Source: Nitzschia sp. DOCU1 (Eukaryota > Bacillariophyta > Bacillariophyceae > Bacillariales > Bacillariaceae). From it: a DNA stretch of 64,000 nucleotides. Below the pieces are notes generated by a model. It ran no database searches and had not been told where the DNA came from. It saw only the letters and a list, made by a program, of their open reading frames with translations. This document shows positions 18,940 to 30,391 of this stretch, one piece after another (position 1 is the stretch's first letter; each line of letters opens with the position of its first letter). Both the position numbers and the translations under genes were made by a program. Location of the stretch: contig OX595988.1 of assembly GCA_951394045.1 (NCBI GenBank), forward strand, positions 1,999,352 to 2,063,351. The letters are read 5' to 3'.

Positions 18940-21186
18940 ATGGGAGACCGCCCGACACCGCGTTCAATCGGCGTCTGTGCCTTGATTGCACTTCGATCAG
19001 ACCCCTCGTCGCCGTTGCACGAGATTGACTTCAATCCCCACGAACAGGATAAAATGACAGTGCTGCTGGAGGAGTCGGTCTTGTCATCAGTCGCTTGCCT
19101 TTCCAGTTGGATGCAAAGGCTTCGTGATGTCGTGAGCGTTGAAGTGGCCGAGTTGCTCTTGGACTGTTTGTACATGGCCTCCGAGTCGGTGGACTCTCTG
19201 TTGGACTTGATGGATTCTCTGTGCGCTGCTGCCGCTGAGGGTCTCGTTGACGCCGTCAGCGTGCACGGCGTCTACTTGCGTCGGGTCTGTTTGGGCTTCG
19301 AGCAGCTCTCGTTCGAATCAGTAACTCTCTTGTGGCAAGAACTTTGTGATCAGTTGGATAGAACGCCGGACATGCGTGACCAGGAACTGGACGAGAAGGT
19401 GGAGAGCTCGTCCGCGGCGATTTACCAAGATGAGAACCTCTCGTGCCCGCTATCCTTGAGTCAGGTGGACGACATGCTACAACAGAATTGTCGGCAACTA
19501 GACGAGACCTATTTCTCGTTTGAGCAGGTGGAACTACAAGTGCGATCTGTGCTTAAAAAGGCACCTGAAGCGCCGGTCTCGTACTTCTTAAGATTCCTAA
19601 ATTGTCTCCGACACAAAGATCGTGCCGCATTGGAGGCGTTGCATCAATTCTTTGACCATTCAATGATTCAAAAACAAACAGCAACGAAGGAGGTCCTGCA
19701 GTTCTCCGCCATCTTACTGGCGCTCGTTCACGATTCCTTCGGTGATCCAGCTTTGGCGTTGATGGCGACAGAAGAGGCAGTCAGAGTCGCACAGCAGTCC
19801 AAGGATAAAGCCTGTGTTGCCTTTGCACTAGGGGAGCTCTTTCAAAACAGAGGAAATCTGATGCCGGGGCGGCGGGAACTTCTCAACAGGTGTGCTAAGA
19901 GGGCGGCTCAAGAACAGGTACGGTCCTTGGTAATTGGGTCGAGCCTGGGACTAAGTTTGGATTATCTCGAAGATGAAAACAGAGATCCTGCCACGGTGTG
20001 GAAATATCATTTGGAAGCAACATCCGAACCAACCGCGGACACAATGCCTGGCTGGGATCGCCCGACGTGCCTATCGTCGTCTCCGCGCGAGACGTGCAAA
20101 GGCTTGTTCAAACAGTCACTTGTCGAGGCTGCCATATGGAACTCCTTCGGAAGTCCTGCTTTATCGGCGCTGGCATCTGTAGTTGCTCTGAATTGCTATC
20201 CAACCGCAACTTCTGAAGAGAAAATGTCCGCCCTTGCGAATTTTTCACGTCTATCGCATCATGGTATTCCATCGTTTCTTCTATCACCGTCGCCGGATTT
20301 CGGTAGGCATGAAAGCTTAAAGTTTCAGCAGCCAGAAGACTACCAACGGTCGGCTGGAAGATCGTTTCCTGAATCCCATCTCTCGTCACTCCTTCTACAT
20401 TTGCATGGGCGGTGTCTCAACGAGCGAAGCCTTGACGTCGCAAAGGTGTTGGAGGATATACTCAGAACGTCTTTGCCGCCTGGCTCGTCTTGCCGAGACA
20501 AACTGGTCGTGGATGTCGGTATTCAAGCCTGTGCTAGGCTTTGTCACTCCCAAAATTGGTCGAAAGCGAGAGCTTTGGCCGCGCAGTTGGCATTGTCGCC
20601 AGATCTGAAGAGGGGGGATCGCATTAAATTGCTTCTCGTGATTGCCAATATCGAAGACGAGTCAGTGGATTGTGGATTTCTGGGAGGGCTCCCTCCGCTT
20701 CTTGACGTCATTTCTGTTTCTGAGAAAACAAGGTTGCATGAACTTCTTACCATGGCATCATTGATGCTTGCCCGCCTTTTCTTAAGGATGAAAAACCCAT
20801 ATCGAGCTCTTTCCATCCTAAAAGCGGCGACTCCGTACTTGCTCCAATCCTCCAACATGTCGTTTCAGGCAGAGGCATACCTGACACAAGCTAAAAGTCA
20901 CATCCAACTTGCAGAAGACGCACCGACCCCATCGCCGAGAAAGAAAAGTTACCAATCGGCACTTTTAGAGCTCGGAACCAGCGAGCGCCTCTCCCGGCAG
21001 TGCCAGAATCATCGCTTTCTCGTAGAGGTCTATTATCTGAAAGCCAGGGTACATTTCCTCCTGGGAAATACCCAAGAATGCGAGCTTGCTTCGGAACAGT
21101 ACATGTTTCTGCAAGAGGTAAAGCACTCAACAACTAGTCCTGTGTGGAGCCTTACGCAGATCGCCTCTTCAGTGTCCTGCTATTAG
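18940..21186 (+). CDS. APC5: Anaphase-promoting complex subunit 5
   Basis: A 748-residue intronless protein, close to the usual APC5 length of about 750. The diagnostic block is HQFFDHSM (about residues 228-235), followed by helical repeats including LALMATEEAVRVAQQSKDKACVAFAL, equivalent to the conserved 'LALHRYFDYSM ... A..EAI..A' segment of APC5. The rest is TPR-like helical sequence. APC5 is a scaffold subunit of the APC/C ubiquitin ligase, linking the catalytic arm to the TPR lobe in the nucleus during mitosis and G1. The start follows a short AT-rich leader and gives full family length. It converges with the WW-FYVE gene, the two stops being about 350 bases apart. Confidence 0.85.
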   Translation: MGDRPTPRSIGVCALIALRSDPSSPLHEIDFNPHEQDKMTVLLEESVLSSVACLSSWMQRLRDVVSVEVAELLLDCLYMASESVDSLLDLMDSLCAAAAEGLVDAVSVHGVYLRRVCLGFEQLSFESVTLLWQELCDQLDRTPDMRDQELDEKVESSSAAIYQDENLSCPLSLSQVDDMLQQNCRQLDETYFSFEQVELQVRSVLKKAPEAPVSYFLRFLNCLRHKDRAALEALHQFFDHSMIQKQTATKEVLQFSAILLALVHDSFGDPALALMATEEAVRVAQQSKDKACVAFALGELFQNRGNLMPGRRELLNRCAKRAAQEQVRSLVIGSSLGLSLDYLEDENRDPATVWKYHLEATSEPTADTMPGWDRPTCLSSSPRETCKGLFKQSLVEAAIWNSFGSPALSALASVVALNCYPTATSEEKMSALANFSRLSHHGIPSFLLSPSPDFGRHESLKFQQPEDYQRSAGRSFPESHLSSLLLHLHGRCLNERSLDVAKVLEDILRTSLPPGSSCRDKLVVDVGIQACARLCHSQNWSKARALAAQLALSPDLKRGDRIKLLLVIANIEDESVDCGFLGGLPPLLDVISVSEKTRLHELLTMASLMLARLFLRMKNPYRALSILKAATPYLLQSSNMSFQAEAYLTQAKSHIQLAEDAPTPSPRKKSYQSALLELGTSERLSRQCQNHRFLVEVYYLKARVHFLLGNTQECELASEQYMFLQEVKHSTTSPVWSLTQIASSVSCY

Positions 21187-21533
21187 AGAAGAGTTTTCTA
21201 CGGTTATTCTGCACACTTTTGGGACTAAATATTGCAGAGGTTCGCACGTCCGGTTCCGCTTCGGGCCAAAACTGAGCAGTGCTTCGGTTTGCCCAAACAT
21301 AGTGCATGGTTTGAATCAAGGAATTGCCTTGAATATCGGCTCATCTGGATAAAAGACATTCTGGCCACCCTTCGAGCACATCGCCCTATGGTGTGTTGGT
21401 TGTAAAGTGAAATTAAAATGATTTTTGTTCTACTCCAAGTAATTCACATGTTGTAATGGGAAGTGCATACTTGGACCGTTAAAGATTCCACGCTTCACTG
21501 CCAAAAGTCTTCTGGCTTGTTTTGTTATCACCC
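21187..21533. other. Convergent intergenic spacer
   Basis: Three-prime flanks of APC5 and the WW-FYVE gene. No repeat, RNA or coding signal was seen. Confidence 0.5.
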
Positions 21534-24500
21534 TCAACGGGTTTCCGCCAACCAAATCAAAAGGCGATCAGCAGCGAGGCGCGCACTCGCTTCTGCGCTT
21601 TTCGAGGCCGACGCAAGGGCCGTGCCAAAATCGACAGCCTTCCGCGGTGCTTTGCCTGGACGAGCAACCATCCAAACATTTTCCTTTAGGGTGCGCAGTT
21701 TGCCAGCCGCCGTTGCGTCAGGGCCGAAAGGTCTTCCTTGCTCGACCCACGAGGCAAGAATCAATAATGAGTGGGTTGTGGCTGCCTCCCAATAGACTAT
21801 TTCGTCGCTTTCGATTGCTGTCTTTGCATCAAAGCGCCACTGGACCGTCCCGACCAAAGATGTTATCACCGCCGTCCCAAATGCGTGCTCAACGCATTTG
21901 TTTCCCATCCCTACAAGCATGATTCTTGTAAGACAATAAACCAATTCTCCAGCCTGAGCTCGATCGAAAGTCGTCTTCAATTTCGAAAGACTCCTGTTTT
22001 TTATCACGCTACTGTAGAGCTTGCCTGCTTCCTGGATGACCGTTTCCTGTTTCTCTCCTTGTAGTTTGTCGAAAACAAAATGCAGGCCGTCTGCAGCAAT
22101 GGTGTGCGCACTCCTGACGCGCGATCCCTCTGGTCCATCGAATTCACAGTCCTCGACGAGTGTTTGCGTGAGAAGATCCCCAGCTTTCTCGGGAGTCAGA
22201 GCGCTTCCTGGGCAAGTACATCGCGACAGGCGCGCGATGATGTTCAATGCGGCCATTCGGAGGAGATCTGTGCTAGCTTGTCTCGCAGCATCCGAACAGG
22301 CTTCGATGAACAGGGAATTAGTAACAAGAGTTTCTTTGATCTTTGCCGAGAATGTGGTCGACAACAGGAAGGCATATGCGGCTTCCACGAGTGAAAGTGA
22401 TACCGGAGGAGCCTTATTTTGACTCTCGGACGTACTCGAATTGTCATCAGCCATTGCACTTCCGGAATCAGAGGGTTGTTGAAGGCCAGTTGTCGACTCG
22501 ACGAGTTTCAGCGCCCTTTCGAAACACGCGGTAAACCCGGGTGCGCTGGTGACAGCATTTCTGCTCTTGGGAGAACCTGTGCAAACCTGAGATAACAGAT
22601 TAAAAGCGGCACGTTCTACCTCTCCGGGAAAAGCCATTGGGCGTCGATGGTGTTCGATCGAAAATAGCGAGAGAATAGACATGTAAACGTCTGCCTCAAG
22701 AAGCAACCCGGGGTCGTCCTTACATCCCTTCAGAAAATTTCACCGACAGGTTGAGATCCTACCGACTGGATAAAGGACATAGCACGGCGGGGGGGGAGGG
22801 GGCTTACCTTGGAGAGAGCCTCAATCGCCGTGATTTCGCCTTCTGCTGCCACCTGAGCAAGTGCATGGAAACCACCGATGGATCGAAGAGCCCGAAGCGC
22901 ATTCTCATGTTGGGCGATCGCGCATAACATTGCCACATCAGGTGCATCCATAATATTCTCGTCCTCGTCGATTTGATATTGCTGCATCTTTGCCCTCTCC
23001 AAAAAACGAGAAATTACCATCTGGCAGATTTTCTTGCCAAGCTTGTCGGCAATTGAGATTGCTTCGGATGGCTTCAGCTGAAGGCTTTTCGCTACGTCGT
23101 CGGTCTGGATAGAGCATAGATCCACGAGACATTGCATCAATCCACTCGACAACCTATGGGAGGTCAAATCCTCTTCCTCGTCGTCTATGCTGCTTTCTTC
23201 TTCTGCTAAGCAAGCCGTGGCCAAAGCGCTGATGGCAGCGCTCCTGGTGTCGAATTTCTCCACGGCCACAGCAAGCGCACCACTTTTCGCAAGTTTTTCA
23301 AGCGTGGAGGCCAAGAATCGCCGGATCTCGGTAGCCTTCACCGTCGACTCCGCGGAGGATTCCAGGTTCAAAAGATCAAATAGGGACATAATGGATTGTT
23401 TGCTCTGCACGAACGACCGAAGGATCTCCTCGGGTTCCTCGTCGATTAGGATCTGAAGAAGTTCATAAGATAGCTCAAGTAGCGCAGGGTCCTGCCAGAA
23501 AACAAGGCAAATACGAGGAATCTCGAAGGCGACTAGCATTTCCACCATGTATTCGTCCAGTTCGCTCCTCGTCCCTCCCTTGAGTTCGCACTGCAGCAGA
23601 TCCTTCGTCGCCTCGAGCAGCCTATATCGCACCAACGGGTAAAGGAGGTTTTCGTAGTCATGGCGCCTGTCATCGCCTTGTGGCATGAATCCACTGTAAC
23701 CATCGGAAATAAGAAATAAGAACAAGGCGGCCAAAGCTAAGGCAGCCCTTCTGCATTCTGTGTGATCTTTTAGATGGTACAAATCCTGAGCGAGAAATGA
23801 TTCCCAGAATGACTCGCTTTTGCTTGAATCGATGGCGCATGCATAGACAGATGTCGTGAAGAGTACCGCGGCAGCGGCATCGTGGAAACTTTGAAATCCA
23901 GCGCAAGGGCCGCTGCCGACCTCCCAACACTTCCCGTAAACAGAGGGGATTTCTAGCTTTGATTCGCCACCATCACCGCGAGGCATTTTGATAGACATTC
24001 CTGTCCTATCCGTAAGTAGGCACGAGCATAGGGCCCTTACGAAGTCACCTTCGCTCCCCACGGTTTCAACGAAACACTTCGCCTCGACTGAATTCAACAC
24101 ATCAGCCGTGTCGCCAAGCGCCTGAATATCGGATATAGCGAAATGTATAATCTCGACACCAATGAAGGCCAACCTAGACTGTGCGGTGGCGTCGTTCTCA
24201 TACGCTGCTCCGATACAGGAACCAACGATCGCGCAAATAGACCCTAGAGTGCCACCGAGCACCAAATTACAGTGGCGGCGACATTCGCGCTTCGCGGCCA
24301 ACAAACGAAGAATCTGCATTGCCAAGGACACAGAACTATCATCAATCTCCTGGTAACGACTGGTACTTTGAGAAAACCGGAGAAGTTTTCCGAGTGTATC
24401 GGCCAACCCTCGTTCAGCAGCTAGGACAGCGTGAGAAGGTACTTGGACGATTTCCAGCACAGCTCGTAAGGCGGCTGCTCTCGTATCGGCATTCGCAAGC

Positions 24501-27500
24501 CCCGCCGATGAATGATTTAGACTGTTGTCCAGATAGCCAATGATAGATGGAAGCGCATCATTTGATATGGCACTCCATAGAGCAGCATTGAGACTCAATC
24601 GCTCGATAGCTCTTATGCATTCAGCCTTCAGCGACTCCTGCACCTCCGTCTGTTCCGAAGTGGCAGCCGGGTCGATAGGGAGGACGAGCACATTCGTTGC
24701 TACCTTAATGGCATCGCGGACTGATTGGACGCCACCGTTCGTGCCGGATGCCACGTGAGGCCCGCAGAATCGCACCAATGCTAGAGCAGCGGAGAATCTG
24801 TATAGATCTCCCGAGCTCAAGGCGGCCTTCAAGATGTCGCTAACGGGGACCAAGATACCACTCAAGGCCAGCTTTGAATGCTGATCTTTGCTACCGTTTT
24901 GTGCAATGGCAAGCGCCAAACGAAGCGACGCGCCGACTGCCCCCTCGCCGAATCCTCCTATCAGCATAGTGGGCAAAAGTGCAGGACCCGACTGTCCACC
25001 TCTAATCACAACATCGCACGCAACCTTGCAGACTTCCTTTCGTCGAGACTCGAATTCGTCGGCTCTTATAGCGAGAAATTGATCCTACGAAGGTAAATTA
25101 AGCATGAGTGACACACAATCAGACATTGTACAAAACGCAACAGACCCAACAAACTCACCCCGCTGATCATAGTGCCCTCGCTTCCTCCAGGGGCAACCGA
25201 AGAACCACACATACTTCCGGTAGCCAGGAGAGATGCTTCCACTAGATCAAGCAGTGCAGCATGGTAGTGCACGCCACGGCTGACGCCGCCCGCCAATAAT
25301 CGATGGGCGTGGGACAGGCTGGTCTGCAGAGCCGTCAATACTGCTTCCATGATGTTTCTTGGACCCTTGGACACCCGACGAGATGCTTGGTCAGCGTCAC
25401 AGGAATCCACAAGTCGTCGCATCCCAATCGACGTCTCGTCGGCCAGTGCAATCCCAAACAAGCAGCAGGCTAATCTGCACCCGGCCGACCGTGCCTTCAT
25501 ACCGCCAGCTGACTTATCTCGCGATTCCCAGTCCATCTTGAACGTCAAAACTCGGAATAAGTACGTTATTGCTCCTACATCCAGCGCTTCGATCAATCTA
25601 TCCAAAAGCTCTGAGGAGGCACCGGCAGGATGTTGCCAAGCAAACATAAGAATAGAGGATGCCGCCTCGAGCATTCCTAAACACCTTGGAGCATTATCGC
25701 CTCGCAGGTTGGATGGTGCTGTCATGGTCGAATCGTTCGCAGCCAGGATGAGTTTTGACAAAACCTGCCGGGACTGGAGTTCCATGATTGCATCGGCAGA
25801 GCAAGAGGTCAAGGCACCGAGAACTATGCCTGCAGCTTCTCTGATACGGGCTGCGGGTGTGTCACGCTGAGATCCCAAGGATTGAACAGAAGAAGATTCC
25901 AGAACTTCCAGAGCGATTTCAATCCCTTGCTCTTCGTTAAAACAAGTGATAGCTCGTGTAAGCGACGCCGGGGCACCGTTGATTTCCATCCCTTCTTCGT
26001 ACTTTCCGTCTGCCCACGCCCTTCCTATCTCGCCTATCGCCATTGCAGTCGCGGCAAACGTTTCCATAGCTGCGCAACGAAGTTCGATGGGACGAGTGAG
26101 GCGCCCATTCTCTCTGACAAGAGACAATAACGCCGGCAGACAAACCCCCCCTGCAATCTCCAAAGCCGCTTCGCGACATGCACCAAGACCTTCCGGGTCA
26201 GTTCGACAATCATACTTGCTTGGTAACGTAGCGCTGCCTTCGGGATCCGAGAGAATCGGAAGAACCAAGGAGGAAACGAAGTCACAACCCATACTAGCAA
26301 CATTGTTGTCGGCCGAAAGGAGTAATTGGGAAACGGAAGACCCGAAACCACTGCCTGCGGTAATCGCCCTTATAATGTCGCCATCTTTCTTTGCAATCTG
26401 GCCAGCTGCCCCACCGGTCATTTCTGCCAGGGCGGACATAGCACTGTCAATCGCCCGAGTTGCTGACAGAACAGCACCCAACGCCCCGGTTGCGTGAGCA
26501 CGAGTATCAGAATCATCTGCTCCAATGAGGCTACACAAAATCATGATCCCTCCCGTCGAAGCGAGCTGATCTAGGAAAGATTCGTAGGCTGGCCCTGACG
26601 CGGGCTCCCCCGAAGCAACGCGGGCGGCAACCTCGTTGATGGCTAAGCACGAACGCCTCTGGTCCTCAATAACTAGATTCCTCACGCTTGCAGTTGACCA
26701 TCTTTGTAAGTTTGGATTCTTGCTCATGCTAGAATGGTCTAACATGTTTCGTAAGCACCTCTGAATGTCCAGTGAATCGACTGCCCCCTGCTCGGCTTCG
26801 GATCTTCCTTGTGCGGTGCCGATAGATGACATGACATGAGATTCCGTGAGGTAGAAAATAACTTGGGCAGCCTTTTCCTGAACAAACAAAGTTCGCCTGT
26901 CCGATCCCGAACGTTCTAGAATTCCCAATACCTGATCCAGAGTTCGCTTTTTCCCGTGAACGAAGACTGCGTGCGCAAAGTCCAACTTTCCCACCATGGA
27001 CCCCAAGCTGAGCAAACTTGCCAAAGCGCGAACTGCCCTATCTGATGTATCAGCCCGACTGCTGAGGTGTTTGATGATATTTGGAACAAGTATGTGTGGA
27101 GGGATCGTCACTTTCTCCTCGAAGCCCTCGGCGTTTTGAACGATTTGATCCAAATCGAGAGTTAGAGCCGCAAGGGCCGCATTTACGTTCCGAGGAGTAG
27201 CAACTCCATTTTCTTCATCGTCATCCATATTCTCGGGATCATATAAAGTCAGCGGGGTGAGGTAGCGACGCATCGAAAAAAAATTTCCTTGTTCAACATC
27301 TTGATTACAAAAATCGCAAATCCGGACGGGCTTTTCGAATTCAGCCCCTTCTAACGGCAAGGATACGCGGTGGCTGCTGCAGGCATCGCAGAAAATGTCT
27401 CCACACAATCGGCAATGATGGCGACGCTTGCTGAGCGTGAACAGCGCTGTAGAAAGGCAGTATCATACGACGTAAGATGCCTGGGTATCGAAAATGATGA

Positions 27501-28168
27501 CTATGCGCGCAAAAAACGTACCCTCACAGTGTGGACATTCGAGACGATATTTATCGGCAACTTTCTTGACTGCGAAATCCAAGGCCGGCATCGAATCCGA
27601 AAGATCAACTTCTCCAGCAGTACCTACGTGGCTGGGCTGGAAGTACGAAGCTTCCTGCAAGTACGAGCGCGGCTGACTATAGCTGCTCGTGTTCGACGCA
27701 TGCAGGATGCGGGCCATAGCAGCAGAGGAAGTCGTCGCACTCACAGGAGCATGACTGACTGGACGCATTGGCTTCTTCTCAGCCTTCGGGCGCGTCCATT
27801 GTGTTATTTTTCGTTCGTGATCCACATAAAAAGGCTTCCCCGTCGTTGGGTCGTGCAGAACCTCCCAGTTTGATGGTAATTCTTCTTCGTCGCTGTCATC
27901 ATCAGGGGGCAAAAGCGGCGGGCACTCTTCCTCACGCCAATCATCTGGTGCTTCCCACTGGGTCTTCCTGGTAACTGCAGAGAACCAACGCCGCACATGA
28001 GCCGTAGCAGGTAAATAACAATCATCGACGCTCGAACGGCCGCGATGATCTTCACTTGAAACAATAAAAACGCTCACCTGTGTTAGCATAATACGTTCGA
28101 CCACTTTTCGGATCGACCGCCTTTATCCATCCATGGACAGCTGCAGGATTTGTCGCACTCATGACCAT
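21534..28168 (-). CDS. Large WW-WW-FYVE protein with helical (armadillo-like) repeats
   Basis: Five exons join in frame into about 2100 residues: 28168-28078, 27974-27522, 27446-25159, 25084-22808 and 22727-21534, all with GT-AG ends and consistent phases. The first WW domain (HGWIKAVDP...[10 protein letters not shown]) is split by intron 1; the second is [18 protein letters not shown]. The FYVE finger spans exons 2 and 3: CPHC, the basic RRHHCRLCG core that binds phosphatidylinositol 3-phosphate, CDAC and CDFC. The remaining ~1800 residues are Ala/Leu-rich helical repeats resembling armadillo/HEAT. The design suggests an early-endosome or autophagy-related scaffold recruiting Pro-rich partners. 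No named family was recognised. The ATG at 28162 is an alternative start. Confidence 0.85.
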
Positions 28169-28428
28169 TTCCTTTGAATTTAAGGTGTTGTGTCAATGTG
28201 TTTGAGTTTTGCCCAACGTAACGGAAAGCTCGAGAGGCATTGTCGGCGGGCGGGGCTTCGTCGTCGTTCGTTTTCTGGTGCAGCCAGTAATACACGACTA
28301 CTGCAGATTTTGCCCGCGCGTCGACACGACTGAATCCGCGCATCCCCCGCTGCCACCCCAACGCTGAAGGGCATTTTTTTGATTTGGGGGCAATTATTGG
28401 GTGCAAGGCAGGTAGGTGGACATTGAAT

Positions 28429-28976
28429 GGAGCGCTCCCAAAACGCAAATTGCGTCACGCAGACTGGTCGTCCCAGTCAAATGCGTCACGGCGACGCAAA
28501 TTGCGACACCGCGTAAAAACACGCGATAAATTGCTCCACCGCCGTAGCAACCATCCACTTCACCTCTACATAATGACAAAACCAGAAGCTCTCTCCTTCA
28601 ACAACACCGCATCATCATCACTACGACCAAACTTCTTAGTAAGCAGTAACTAGTAACCACTAAGGTGCACAGCAGTCACAAAAAGATCCTATACGACTTA
28701 GTAAGCAGTAACTAACAAAGTGTGCAGTGACAACAACAACAAACGACGGCAACATAAACCCACTTCTTCAACAACAAAGTTGAGGAAAGTAAAAGCTGGG
28801 TGTTACTTGTTGAATCCATGGTCTTATTGATAGTTGTTGTCGTAGTATTTTATTTGCATCATGGTGTCGCAATTTGCGATGACCTTTTGGGGCCCCAACA
28901 TGCGCACAATTTGCGTCGCGCAAATTGTGCGACACAAATTGAATCGCCGACGCAATTTGCGTTTTGGGAGTGCTCC
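28429..28976. mobile_element. Non-autonomous TIR transposon, copy 1 (548 bp)
   Basis: The ends GGAGCGCTCCCAAAACGCAA and its inverse (TTGCGTTTTGGGAGTGCTCC at 28957-28976) are near-perfect inverted repeats. AAT flanks both sides (28426-28428, 28977-28979), a likely 3-bp target duplication. The interior is packed with GCAAATTGCG words and has no transposase. It is homologous along most of its length to the inverted copy at 29558-30369. Superfamily not assigned; 3-bp duplications occur in PIF/Harbinger and CACTA groups. Confidence 0.8.
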
Positions 28977-29063
28977 AATGTGGGTAATGGCATAGAGTAT
29001 GCTACTGAAGGACAGATAGTAGTAAATACTACTACGTACCCTGTTGCACATCAGAGAAAAATA

Positions 29064-29189
29064 GGTTATGAGTCATCTGTCAGTCTCAGGTTTGGACGTA
29101 CCAACCAGCAGCACGACAATGGTAGCCAGACACCTCCACTCATCTGCAAGTAGGTTGTCGAACCTGAGACTGACAGGTGACCCATAACC
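29064..29189. mobile_element. 126-bp inverted-repeat element (MITE)
   Basis: Left arm GGTTATGAGTCATCTGTCAG (29064 onward) and right arm ending at 29189 (GACTGACAGGTGACCCATAA) are imperfect inverted repeats of about 29 bases. A second copy of the right arm was split by the 812-bp element: its halves lie at about 29545-29557 and 30370-30391. Confidence 0.65.
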
Positions 29190-29214
29190 ATAGTACTGCT
29201 AGTACTACTACTAT

Positions 29215-29400
29215 TAAAGTAGTACTATTAAAGCAGCAAAAAGTGTGTGCTATCATCCATTTAGCAGCTACCTGGATGATCGGAAAGGAACAATCTTGCC
29301 AAAATGCTGAAGCAATAATGGCTACCTGGAAAGGCAGCTGAGTCTCACAACTCATCCAACTTTTTCACCCATTAGGGATCATCAGCGCTACTAGTCTGCC
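29215..29400. repeat. Dispersed repeat, inverted relative to 6335-6620
   Basis: Read on the minus strand, TGATGATCCCTAATGGGTGA, CTCAGCTGCCTTTCC, TTTGGCAAGATTGTTCCT, AGCTGCTAAATGGATGAT and CACTTTTTGCTGCTTTAATA occur in the same order as near 6.4-6.6 kb. Two copies 23 kb apart show an interspersed family of unknown type. Confidence 0.7.
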
Positions 29401-29557
29401 AAGTAGCAAGCCTGCCTTCTTCTTTGTGGCACAGGTGTCCCATCAACCGTGCTTCTTTTTGAGGTGGAGGGTTCAAGTCTTGCCAATCACTTGTGGTGTT
29501 TCTAAATTCTTAGAGTCCCAGCTGGCTCCCTGCTATGTTGTCCTATAACCTGAGACT

Positions 29558-30369
29558 GGTGGTGCATTCCCAAAATGTAGAGTGCTCTGCCTAGGCCCGC
29601 AAATTGGGGGCATGATGCAAGGCTCCCGAATGGTCCAGCCCAAATTGCAACACCATGAAACAAATAAAATACAACAATAACAACACCCCAACTTCTTATC
29701 ACAACAATCAACAATACTATAAACTGTTTCACTTGGGAGCGAGGCAACAATTTCCAAAAATGCGCCTCGTGTGATAGCTCATGTTATCAAAGTGTATTAC
29801 AATTTTTGCATACCCTGGGTTCATGCCCAACTGCGGAGCTCTGATTGAGCAAGGCTCTACCACCCTCCAGGCAAAGGAGGCACTTAGTTCTGTAGTCTAA
29901 ATATGAATTTAGTTGCAATTGCAAAAAATATTACAATTTTTGCATACAACATGAGTTATCGTGTGGGGCACATTTTTGGAAAACGTGGCCTCACTTGCAA
30001 GCAAAACAGTTTATGGATTCAACAAATAACAACAAGAGAAACATTGATGTTTCTTCATTTGTTTCTTTTGAGGACAACTATGATGACTGTTTGTCCATCC
30101 ATTCCTTTCCCAAAGTGCACCACTAGTTCTGTGGACATAAACAAACAATATTTAGTGAATAATCTAAAGTTGAATGAAATTGTAGCTACTTCACTTGGTG
30201 ATGACGATGTGGTGTTGCTGAGGGAGAGAGCGTGTAGTTGTCATGGTGTAGTGAATGGTTACTGGTGGAGCAAATTAGTGCTTGTTTTTATGCTGAAACT
30301 ATTTGCATTGCTGTGATGCATTTGACTTGGAGGTGGGCACCAATGCAATTTGCGTTTTGGGAGCGCTCC
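29558..30369. mobile_element. Non-autonomous TIR transposon, copy 2 (812 bp, inverted, itself interrupted)
   Basis: The right end (GCAATTTGCGTTTTGGGAGC...CTCC) and the next 130 bases match, in reverse complement, the left part of copy 1; the left end is decayed. ACT lies on both sides (29555-29557 and 30370-30372). Removing the element and one ACT restores CCTGAGACTGACAGG, the sequence present uninterrupted at 29164, so borders and duplication are confirmed by an empty-site paralogue. A 290-bp MITE (29722-30011) is inserted inside it. Confidence 0.85.
29722..30011. mobile_element. 290-bp MITE nested in copy 2, TA target duplication
   Basis: Ends AACTGTTTCACTTGGGAGCG and inverse (..GCAAGCAAAACAGTT) with extended homology inward: TTCCAAAAATG, GTGTGATAGCTCATGTTAT and ATTACAATTTTTGCATAC all recur inverted. 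TA flanks both sides (29720-29721, 30012-30013). It is related to the smaller element at 43770-43889 through the words GAGCGAGG and CGATAGCTCAT. No coding capacity. Confidence 0.75.
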
Positions 30370-30391
30370 ACTGACAGGTTACCCTTAACCA

